Below, piece by piece: positions 45,259-55,374 of a DNA stretch of 64,000 nt. Source of the DNA: Dactylonectria macrodidyma (Eukaryota; Ascomycota; Sordariomycetes; Hypocreales; Nectriaceae); assembly GCA_020744425.1 (NCBI GenBank), contig JAGMUV010000018.1, positions 1,178,001 to 1,242,000 on the forward strand, given 5' to 3'. The notes beneath the pieces were generated by a model. It made no database searches, was not told where the DNA came from, and was given only the letters and a program-made list of their open reading frames with translations. How positions within the stretch are numbered: position 1 is the first letter of the stretch; the number at the start of each line of letters is the position of its first letter. The position numbers were made by a program, and so were the translations under genes.

Positions 45259-46320
45259 TTGAACACAAACACCATCCACCAACTCGACTGCTTCACGAAG
45301 CATCTGGAGCTTATGGGTAAGACTTCGTCACTCCGTCGGTGGTATGCATCTGCTAACTTTTGTGCGTGCAGAGATCCAGCTCCTCAGCCTCATATCCAAA
45401 CGACGACGGTCCAGCCATGGTCCCAGGCCCTGCTCAGCACGGAGGGCCAGGTGGTGCAAACAACGTGGCCCTCTGTCACCTGGGACCCCCTTCTACTGAA
45501 TTGGCTGTCCGCTTCATCAAGGGCGAGTTGCTGCTGTCACCAAGTCAAAGAAGAGGTTCTGGGATCGCTGTCGTGCGCATCGGTACATCTGCAATACATC
45601 GGTTCATCTACAATGTATACTCCAACGGAAACCAAGGCCGTGGCGCAGCGCTAGCAACAGCTTCGCAGAGCGTCTGAAGTCCATGGGTAAGTCATCACCT
45701 CTCCGTTCACCTCTCAGCCTGCACCTGCTAATTTGTTGTGCGTCTAGGGGCCTCGAGATCATATCCAGAAGATACTGGCAAGGAACTCTAGTCTCCGACT
45801 ACAAATTTTCGCACAAGAGGGGTGGAGTGGCCGCTTTCTCATTGGCTTCGTCTCTACTAAACAAGCTATCCACTCCATCAAGGGCGAGTTGCTTCTGGCA
45901 CCTGTACATCTACAATGCGTACTCCGGCGGCTACGCAGCGCTGGCAACAGCTGCCATCGCCAGTCTCGACCTACTAAGGGGTTACCAACCTTGGCGACAG
46001 ACGCAACCACGAGCATGCCTGTGTCTTGATTGACTCCTTAGGGTGTCGATTACACGGCAATGCATCTCGGCAGCCTACGCTCTCGGACATGGCCACCCTC
46101 GCAGCACTAGCAACAGCTGCCATTGGGGGGATCCCATCCCCTGAAGCTACGAAGGAGTGGTCAGCTGTTGGGAGACATACGACCACGACCGTGCCTATGC
46201 CTTGATCAACTTTGGCGTTGTCTACTGCGCGCAGTAGCCTCGACAGCTTACGGTCTCGACCACGGCTGTCAAGCAGCGCTAGCAACAGCTGCCGTCGCCG
46301 TCGGGGATTACTCGTTCGCA
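45259..46320 (+). pseudogene. Decayed locus with duplicated exon-intron units
   Basis: Two units 370 bp apart share an exon end (GCTTC.C..AGC.TCTG.AG...ATGG), an intron and the next exon start. The introns are 45317-45371 and 45687-45747, both with GTAAG donors, TGCTAA(C/T) branch sites and AG acceptors. The exons share ATCAAGGGCGAGTTGCT, CATCTACAATG.GTACTCC and GCAGCGCT.GCAACAGC. Two further, shorter copies about 172 bp apart (around 45970-46135 and 46140-46305) repeat the GCAGC.CTAGCAACAGCTGCC end. Most differences are transitions. No continuous reading frame survives through the whole, and no family is recognised. It may be an old expanded gene damaged by RIP or drift. Confidence 0.5.
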
Positions 46321-47160
46321 CTGTTCCAGCAGGCGAGATACATCGATGCCCCCTGGGTCAACGCACGATATGGCGCACCACCGAAATGCTGACCTCGTTC
46401 GTCGTCACGGGCCAGGGGCTCCGGCAGATGGCGAATTCCTGCCGGGTCCCTGCGTCCGTACGTGTCCTTCTTGAACCTGTCAGACTCTAACGGTTCGACT
46501 TCTGCTTCTTTACCGCTCTCACCACTCAGCCGGATGCTCAAGACTTCGGCCAGCGTGCACATGATCACGTTGACGATAGCTCCACAGTGGGCGCCTGTGT
46601 TGGTAGCCACAGCTGTTATGAGGACAGTCTTGCCCTTGCTCCGCCGTTGATCCGTCTCCCTTATGATGGGAGCGGGGAGGCAGGGAGTCTTCGAGCTTGA
46701 AGGTTCAGGTGCCCAACAGACAGCCGTGATTTTTTTCATCTTCGTGCCAGAAACTCGCCTTCGATGAGCGGAATGCCCTAGCAAGTCTCGACAGACCGAC
46801 ATGCTTCCCATCTCAGCCACACTTCGAGCCTGCGGGAACACCAAAGCCAAGCCTTTGGCCAGACTCACCGCTCTTGCGCCGGGGTGCCATCCGCTGATGT
46901 GAATTGCATATCACGGGGTGTTGTTACGTGACTGTAGGCAACACCTACCTCACACACTCGATCCCCGCACAGGAAAACTTGGGATCATCATCATCGCAGT
47001 AGACCACATCGAAACCCTCGCATGGCAACGATTCTAGGTCTCTAGATCCATCACTTTGCTTTTCACATCTTTCGCTTCCTCTTTGCTTGTGATACCTCAC
47101 AGGTGTCGGGATGCCATTCGCTGATGTGAATTGCATATCGCTGGGGTATTGAGATGCCAT
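46308..47160 (-). CDS. Possible unknown gene, 265 aa
   Basis: This is a tentative model: exon 1 47160-46949 (ATG, MASQYPSDMQFTSANGIPTP...CEGFDVVYCDDDDPKFSCAG), a 55-nt intron GTAGGT to CATCAG with a CGTAAC branch site, and exon 2 46893-46308. Phases fit and the frame is open over 265 codons. Against it: the composition is ordinary, no domain is recognised, and the intron contains a 43-bp duplicate of exon 1 sequence (MQFTSADG in the same orientation). That suggests a local duplication rather than a designed gene. It overlaps the decayed repeat locus by 13 bases. Confidence 0.25.
46881..46923. repeat. 43-bp direct repeat, copy 1
   Basis: Shares GCTGATGTGAATTGCATATC and flanking bases with 47107-47150. 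Confidence 0.75.
47107..47150. repeat. 43-bp direct repeat, copy 2
   Basis: Partner of 46881-46923 and lies 226 bp away in the same orientation. Confidence 0.75.
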
Positions 47161-47836
47161 CTAGTGCAAGGTATGATGCTGCCTCTTGTACAAAGGACTT
47201 TGGGAGGATGGGAGGGTTCAAATGGGCACGCATGCTGGAGGGGCGGGCAGCGAATTCTCGTCAGCCATGTCTGATACCGCTGGAAAAGCTTGACATTGGG
47301 TAATTGTGGAAGCATTGGGTGGGTTGAGGCAAGGGATTATGGCGATGGGCCGAATTTTTCATGGACAATTCCGATCGATGATGGGATGATGTTATTTCTG
47401 CCGCGTTCGTTGCCTGTGTTTTTTGTTCTAAGCGAAGGGGTCATCGAGAGAGGTCACGTTGGACATTGGGCGAGGGTGAAGCGTCGAGACACCATTTCCA
47501 AGTTCTGTCCAGGGACCACGGCAATGCTGAGAATTAGCACACCACCCGACCTAGCATAGACTGACATGATGTAGCAACCAATCGGATTGTGCTGGGTGCA
47601 ATGCCTTTTTCCGACTGGCAATAGACAAAAGTGTGTGTTTTTGCCTGCCAAGGACTCTCCAGTTTCTCCCAACGCCCAGACTAGTCTTCAACCTTCCTGA
47701 AGTGCAGCCTGAGGTGTTGTGACGAGCCCCGTCTTGCTCATGGCCCAAGATTCAGATCAGAGACACTGCTCCACGCTACCCAAGCCTCGTCGCCCTATGA
47801 ACTTCAAGCCCAAAATCCACCACGGCCGCTGGCTGA
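47161..47836. other. Spacer, nothing recognised
   Basis: Short frames only. The right end is the 3' flank of the hydrolase gene. Confidence 0.4.
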
Positions 47837-48672
47837 TCAGCCGCCAGCGACACGCCTCAAGATCTGAAGCGTCTTCTCGGGCGACGTGACCAGTGGCAAA
47901 TGCCCCGCCGCAATGGAATGAATCGTAACCTCGCTTCCCGAGTGTTTCTTGAGAATCTCTATCAGCGCCAGCTGGGCTTCCTTGGGGAGAATCCTATCCT
48001 CTTCGCACACCACGTAGTGTACCTTGACGTGTTTATATCCCGGGTAGGTGAGTTTATTCTCGAAGCTGTGCCTGGAGTGGAACGTAGTCATCTTTGCTCG
48101 CTGTTTTCTGGCTTCTTCTGGGGGCAGGTCGGAGAAGGTTAAGGTGCCGTCGTCTATGTCGTCGGTCCATTGTATGTACTCATCAGTGTCCTACTCAAGT
48201 TGTCAGCAGGATTAGGTGTGGCATGTGATCTCTGCGGGTGGCAACGTCAACCTGAAAAACACACCTCAATGTTCATGATGGGCGGAGGCTCGGGTCCAAA
48301 AAAGTCGACTGGCGCAGTGTTGGGCTCGAGAATCATGGATGACACGTAAACAATCGTCTCGACGCCGCCCGGCCTGCCATTCAAGGCGCGTGGCTCGTAA
48401 CCAAGGTGCTCCAGGCTCTGTGTTCCCGCAACGCCTCCAAGGGAGCTCGTGACGAGAATGACCTCCTTTCCCTGATCGAGCAGAGGCTCAACGACTTGGC
48501 GAATTGCGCGCACGTCGTCGGTGAGGCCGGGAGCGGGTTGGTCGAGGTTGCGGCCGACCGTGGCAAGCTCGACGGTGGTGGCCGCTACGCCATTGTCCCT
48601 GGCGAAGTCACAAAAGTCTTGGAACAAAGCGGGAGGTGTGCAAGCGCCGGGCACAATGACAAAGGTCGTCAT
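47837..48672 (-). CDS. Alpha/beta hydrolase (AB_hydrolase_6 / salicylate-esterase-like)
   Basis: Two exons (48672-48265 and 48190-47837, intron GTGTGT to GAGTAG) give 253 aa, normal for small plant-esterase-like fungal hydrolases. MTTFVIVPGACTPPALFQDF is the first strand with the oxyanion-hole loop. VILVTSSLGGVAG is the nucleophile elbow, with Ser flanked by T-S and L-G-G rather than the canonical G-x-S-x-G. VETIVYVSSMILEP is the next strand. The C-terminal half has KVHYVVCEEDRILP, with the Asp candidate, and SIAAGHLPLVTSPEK, with the catalytic His. No signal peptide is seen, so it is cytosolic. Substrates of this family are esters or lactones; the specific one is unknown. Confidence 0.87.
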
Positions 48673-50469
48673 GGTCTTGAGGTTGTTGTGTCGAGTTCTT
48701 TGTGTTGAGGTTGAAGCTAATTAAACCAAACACCCGACTCTAAAGAACTAAGCCGTGTCGCTCCGTCACGTCTCACCAGCAAATGGAAAACCCCCCGTAG
48801 TTGTGAGCGTTGGACTGCGGTGGTAGCAGGGACTGGGAAAGGCAGCAACAGAGTGGCTCTAGTAGTGAGCAGACGTAGGATGTCGGATGTCGAATTAACT
48901 AAGCTTACCTCCCGGGACAGTACCTCGCATAATTGTTTTCTTATTCTTACGATAAGCAACCCACCTCGTCCCCGGCGAATCCTGCACAATGGATCAAGAT
49001 GTAAGGGCCGTACAATGGAAGGGGCTTGCTCGAAGCTAGGTACCGACGGCAACAGAACAAGAGTGTCAATCGAGTAAGACATGAGCGCGACTACAAACTG
49101 CCTAGAAGATTTCAACCGCTAAGGGAGCGTGCAACGTGCAAGGGACCCATGCTACCTGGTCCTCTTCGTTGATGGCAGAAACTTGCTCACCTACATGACG
49201 GCCAAGAGAACCCGCAGACGAACCACTCCGACACGGATCACCAGATCCGACAAACGGGGATGCTCTGCGCGCATGCCTCTACTTTGACTCTAGCACATGA
49301 ATGATTTCGAAGAGAATTGCGATACTCTGCTGGACCAAGACAGCATCCAAGCCGTGGAGATACCCACCTGCCTTCGCTAGACGCTGGACAAAAATGCTCA
49401 CTTGCTTAATTCATCCTTGCTCAAATGGGTATATCTCCCACCCCTGTATGAGGTAGGTGTGCTGACCTGCATCCGCTATTGATTTGTTTCCTCATTTTTG
49501 AGGGTTTATGAGCTGATTACAACTCTTTACTCAATTCCGGGAGGTCCAACTTCTATTGCGAGGGCTTACCTGCCATTCGACGATGACATTTGACGAATGC
49601 AAGGATCATAAATGTCCTCACAAGTCTTTTCAAGCATATTCTCGAGGGATATGGTCGAAAACCCGGACAGTAAGACCGCCGATTGAAGCATATGAAGCAG
49701 GTTACAACAACTCGACCTGTACAACGGCAGAGTCTCGTGCCTCCTACCTCCCCATCTCCCTCTCCAACATCCGCCCCCCACGCAAACCACGATCCAAGCA
49801 GCGCAAAGAAGATCTAGTTCAGCATGTTCTGCTCCAAGTGGCTACATTGTCCTGTCTTCCAAGCGTGGGATAATACCACCCTGGTTGTGTTCAACCCCTG
49901 CTGCGTTGAACCCCTGCTGCGTTGTTTATGGAAAACTGCGCAAACTGCCGCTCTTAGCGTACGGCAAGGAACGAACACTGCTACCCCCGCCCCCGCCGAG
50001 GGCCGACCAGAGAACATGCTCATCTAATTTAATGCCCACGGTTATCCATTATTAGTGAGATGTAGGCGACTAGAGAGGAAAGTCAGCATACGCCATTAGG
50101 GCAGGACCAAGCCTAAGGGCACTGTATGTGCTCAACCGAGGTGGTTTCTAGTGCTTTGGCATGCTCCTATTGCAAATGCCCTCGTTCGATATGCCCTCAC
50201 TTCACACGCATTAGTAGGTTCTAGACTCGGTAAGGCTTGAATAGTACTCGCTGTAAGACAGTAGGTGGTTAGCAGGGGGGTTCTCTGGGCACGCTTGGGT
50301 TGAATCTTTCTCTCGTCTCGCGTCTCCTTCGCTCATAGAATGCGCTGCTCCCTTTTGCCCTTTTCTTCTATTCGCCTACTGCCCTCGTCCATCCCGACTC
50401 TGTCCCTTGTGATCTTTCCCCATACCAGACCACATCACAGCCTTCGCTCGCACTGCTGTCGCGAAGGAG
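48673..50469. other. Spacer and ABC transporter promoter
   Basis: No gene was recognised. A perfect 16-bp tandem duplicate (AACCCCTGCTGCGTTG) lies near 49893-49924. The 150 bases before the ABC gene are C/T-rich. I saw no PDRE-type TCCGCGGA site. Confidence 0.45.
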
Positions 50470-53400
50470 ATGGAGCCAGCGATTCATGAAGCCAGCACGT
50501 CTGACTCTAGCAACACGCAGACGGCATCCATGACCGATGAAAAGACCGTGTCAACTAACAATTCTCTGAGCAACAATGTCGATGGCAGCCACGATTCCGA
50601 AATTGAGCGTCGCACATCCATCGTCCAGCACCTCGCAGCTTGCTACTCGCGTCGTTCAAGCAGCGACCCCCGAGGCAACCCTCTACTTGCAGAGGCCGAC
50701 TCTCCTCTAAACCCCAAGTCACCAAACTTCAGCGCTTTGGAGTGGGCAAAGAGCATCGTTGCCCTGTTTTCCCAGGATGGAACTTCGTTTCGCTCTGCCG
50801 GCGTCTGCTTCCAGGGCCTCAATGTTCACGGCTTCGGTGCCGGCACTGATTACCAGAAAAACGTCGCCAACGTCTGGCTTTCGCTTGCCAGCGTGGTTCG
50901 GAGAGCCTGCGGTGGACGGCGTCCAGGTGTGCATATCCTTCACCAGTTGGATGGCTTGGTGCGTGCGGGCGAGATGCTTGTTGTCTTAGGCCCGCCGGGT
51001 TCGGGTTGCTCGACCATACTGAAAACCATTGCTGGCGAAACAAGTGGTATTCATGTTGAGGAGGGCTCCTATTTAAATTACCAGGGTATGTTCCAGACTG
51101 AGGCCCATGGTGACACTCAACAGACTGAGCTCATTCTTTAACACAGGCATATCGGCCATGGAAATGCATTCCCATCATCGTGGTGAAGCTATCTACACCG
51201 CTGAGGTCGATGTGCATTTCCCCATGATGACCGTAGGCGACACCCTCTCCTTTGCAGCGCAAGCTCGCCTGCCCCGTATGGTGCCGCCTGGCGTTGAGAA
51301 GAATCATCTCGCCGACCATTACAGAGATGTCATCATGGCCATGTTTGGCATCTCTCACACAGTCGACACCGTCGTAGGGAACGAATTCATTCGCGGCGTT
51401 TCTGGCGGCGAGCGCAAGCGCGTTTCACTCTGCGAGACGGCCCTTTCCGGTGCTCCCTTGCAATGCTGGGATAACTCGACTCGCGGCCTTGACTCTGCGA
51501 ACGCGGTCGAATTCTGCAAGACCTTGCGTCTTCAGACCGAGCTGTTCAAGACCACCGCGTGCGTATCCATCTATCAAGCGCCGCAGGCCGCATACGAGGT
51601 TTTCGATAAGGTAACTCTGCTATATGAAGGACGTCAGATCTTCTTTGGCGCTGCAAAGGACGCTAAGCAGTATTTTATCGACCTCGGTTTCGATTGTCCT
51701 ACACGCCAAACCACGCCCGACTTTCTCACGTCTATGACTGCACCTGGTGAACGGATTGTTCGCTCTGGCTATGAAGATAAGGCACCTAGGACCCCTGACG
51801 AGTTCGCCGCTGCCTGGAGAAACAGTCCTCAGCACGGAACATTGCAAGCGGAGATTGAGCTGTACAAGATCGATCATCCCCTCGATGGTCCTGGGGCCGA
51901 AACCTTTCGTGCATCCAAGCATGCCCAGCAGGGCAAAGGACAGCGCAAAAAGTCCCCTTACATGCTTAACTACTCGCAGCAAGTCCAGCTATGTCTGTGG
52001 CGTGGCTGGAGGCGATTAGTCGGTGACCCCGGGCTAACTGTCGGCGCCTTAATCGGAAACTTTGTCATGGCTCTCATCATCGGCAGCGTTTTTTACAACC
52101 TCGACCAAACCTCATCGAGCTTCTTCCAGCGGGGGGCCCTGATATTCTTTGCTTGTTTGCTCAATGCCTTTTCTAGTGCTCTCGAGGTAATTCCTCTTTC
52201 CGGCTTGGAACGGTTCCTCCTGCCTTAAGTTAACCAAGTGTGCAGATTCTAACTCTCTTTGCACAACGTCCGATTGTTGAGAAACATAGTCGTTATGCCC
52301 TCTACCACCCCTCAGCTGAGGCAGTAGCGTCCTTGCTCTGTAGCATGCCATATAAGATTCTCAACTCGATTTTCTTCAACATCACGCTCTATTTCATGAC
52401 CAACCTGCGACGAGAGCCAGGGGCATTTTTCTTCTTTTTACTTATTTCGTTCTCCACTGTGTTGGTCATGTCGATGATTTTCCGTACAATCGCATCGGCC
52501 TCGCGGACGCTATTCCAGGCTCTGGTGCCTGCCGGTCTTTTGATGCTTGACCTGATTATTTTCACCGGTTTCGTCATTCCGAAGCGCTATATGCTGGGCT
52601 GGTGTCGATGGCTGTATTATCTCGACCCTTTAGCGTATGCGTTTGAGGCTCTTATGGTCAACGAGTTTCACGACCGCAAGTTTACCTGCAATCAGTTCAT
52701 CCCCAGCCGAGAATTCTCGCAGTATGCCAATGTGGGCGGGGAAAACCAAGTGTGCAGCTCTGTCGGCGCGAAACCAGGCCAGGATTATGTCCTCGGGGAC
52801 GACTATGTCAATTCTAACTTTGACTACTTTTGGGACCATCGTTGGCGGAACCTCGGCATCATTATTGCGTTCACCATTATCCTCACGACATGCTATATGC
52901 TTACCGCGGAGGTCGTGTCTGAGAAGAAGTCCAAAGGCGAAATCCTAATTTACCGGCGCGGCCATAAACCTGTTGCAGCTAAGCCTGCTGAAAAGACGTA
53001 TGGTGACGCTGAGGTCGGTGTCACAAGTATCAGCCCTGTTGTTGCCGATAAATGGCAGGGGGGTGATATCAAAGGCGGCGTGCTTCATCAGCAAACATCC
53101 GTATTTCAATGGCAGGATGTGTGCTATGACATCAAGATCAAGAAGGAGCAGCGTCGCATTCTGGATCACGTTGATGGCTGGGTGAAACCCGGGACCCTAA
53201 CGGCCTTGATGGGCGTCTCTGGCGCCGGAAAGACTTCTTTATTAGACTGCTTGGCTGACCGGATCTCAGTTGGTATCATCACAGGCGAGATGCTTGTGGA
53301 TGGACACCCTCGGGACATGTCATTCCAGCGGAAAACTGGCTACGTGCAGCAACAGGATCTTCATTTGCAAACGACAACGGTCAGAGAGGCGCTGAACTTC

Positions 53401-55044
53401 AGCGCCGTTTTACGACAACCTGCACACCTTTCAAGACACGAGAAGCTGACATACGTCGAAGACGTCATCAAGATGCTCGACATGGAAGAATACGCTGATG
53501 CCATCATCGGCGTGCCTGGCGAGGGTCTCAATGTCGAACAGCGCAAGCGCCTGACGATTGCCGTGGAGCTCGTGGCCAAACCGCCGTTGTTGCTCTTTGT
53601 TGATGAACCCACATCCGGGCTCGATTCGCAGACGTCGTGGGCAATTCTCGAGCTTCTAGAGAAACTCACAAAGGCAGGCCAGGCCATCATCTGCACCATT
53701 CATCAGCCATCCGCTGTGCTCTTTCAGCGGTTCGACCGTCTACTTCTGTTAGCTGAGGGGGGCAAAACTGTTTACTTTGGCGATGTCGGCGAGAGCTCGA
53801 AGACGATGACGGGTTATTTTGAGCGCAACAGCAAGGTGTCTTGTCCGCCTGATGCCAACCCTGCTGAGTGGATGCTCGAGGTGATTGGCGCTGCGCCTGG
53901 GTCAACGACCGATCTCGACTGGTTCCAGGTCTGGCGCGAAAGCGATGAATACCGCGCTGTGCAGATGGAACTGGAAAGGATGAAGACGGAGAAACAGGGG
54001 TCTCTGAACGTCGTCGATGCGGACCCCGACGGTTATCAAGAATTCGCGGCTCCGTTCACGATTCAGCTCCGCGAGAACCTATTTCGCATTTTTCAGCAAT
54101 ACTGGCGGACACCCACGTACATCTATGCAAAGGCTGCCCTGTGTACTCTCATCTCGCTCTTCATCGGGTGCATCTTCTTCAAAGCCCCCAACAGTATTCA
54201 GGGCTTGCAGAGTCAAATGTTCTCCATCTTCAACCTGCTGTCGATCTTTGGACAAATCGTCCAGCAATCTATCCCGCAGTTCATCATTCAACGGTCCTTG
54301 TACGAAGCCCGTGAACGGCCATCCAAAGTCTATTCATGGAAGGTGTTCATGCTTTCACAAATCCTTGTCGAGCTTCCCTGGAACAGCTTGGTTGCCGTGT
54401 TCATGTATTTCTGCTGGTATTATCCAGTCGGGCTATATCGCAACGCTGAGCTGGCTGGGCAGGTCACTGAGCGGGGAGCCCTCGTCTTCTTATTCTTATG
54501 GATGTTTATGATCTTTGCCGGTACCTTTTCAACTTTCGTCATGGCTGGCTTCGATGCAGCTGAAGCGGGTGGGAACCTCGGCGAGTTGATGTTTACACTC
54601 TGCCTGATTTTCTGTGGAGTGCTCGTCTCGCCCGATAACCTTCCTAGGTTCTGGATTTTCATGTATTGGGTCTCCCCATTTGCCTATTTGGTCAGCGGCG
54701 TCTTATCCGCGGCGATAGCAAACACCAATGTCGTGTGCGCTGATAACGAGCTGCTGTCTTTCAAGCCCATCAACGGGACAACTTGCGGCGAGTACATGGC
54801 TTTCCACATCGACCAAGTTGGAGGCTATCTTGTGGACGAAAACGCTACGGCCGAGTGTGTCTATTGCCCCATGTCTGACACTAACAAGTATCTCGAGTCT
54901 GTGAGTGCACATTACGAGCACCGTTGGAGAAACTACGGCATCTTGTGGGTCTACGTTTTATTCAATATCACAGCGGCGTTGCTGGTTTACTGGCTGGCGC
55001 GGGTTCCCAAGAGACGCTTGGATCGGAAGAAGAAGCAGGAGTAA
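50470..55044 (+). CDS. PDR-type ABC-G full transporter
   Basis: Three exons (50470-51085, 51147-52186, 52246-55044) give 1484 aa, typical for fungal pleiotropic drug resistance transporters, with layout (NBD-TMD)x2. NBD1 has Walker [10 protein letters not shown] at about 174-182 (Cys replaces Lys, as in the whole PDR family), signature [10 protein letters not shown] and Walker [16 protein letters not shown]1 follows. NBD2 has canonical Walker [10 protein letters not shown], the degenerate signature LNVEQRKR and Walker [16 protein letters not shown]2 holds the large Cys-containing extracellular loop near the end. The family pumps hydrophobic toxins and azoles out across the plasma membrane. 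The N-terminus is Ser/Thr-rich and probably phosphorylated. Substrate unknown. It converges with the rhamnosidase gene. Confidence 0.95.
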
Positions 55045-55073
55045 ATGATAGAAAGCAGTGTACCAATCAGGGG

Positions 55074-55276
55074 CAGTCTCAGGCCAAAAGTCTACGTACA
55101 CTCCCTTTTTTGCACTAAAGGCTCAACATCTTCATGCCAATCTTTCAAGTAATTTTACATATAAAGGGGGATTTACAATGAGCAAAATGTAACACATCAA
55201 CTCCTAAATACTACATACTTTACTACACTTCAGAGTATACATTAGGGAGTGTATAGAGAATTTTGGTCTCAAACGG
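55074..55276. mobile_element. MITE, family with GGCCAAAAGTCT ends, in the 3' spacer
   Basis: The left end CAGTCTCAGGCCAAAAGTCT (then ACGTACACTCCCT) pairs with an imperfect inverted right end (AGGGAGTGTATAGAGAATTT then TGGTCTCAAACGG). Roughly 24 of 33 positions agree. The interior is A/T-rich. It fills almost the entire gap between two convergent genes. Confidence 0.65.
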
Positions 55277-55374
55277 TAAATCAAGCACAAATGGCCGAGG
55301 TGACGTCTTTGCTTCTAATGGTGGTTTTCGGTTTATCTCAAGAAGCGTCAGGACGACACATGATCGGTCTGCCT

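Noticed and set aside
50719..50943. Antisense frames within the ABC transporter, rhamnosidase and other genes
   Set aside because: Shadows of strongly supported coding exons.
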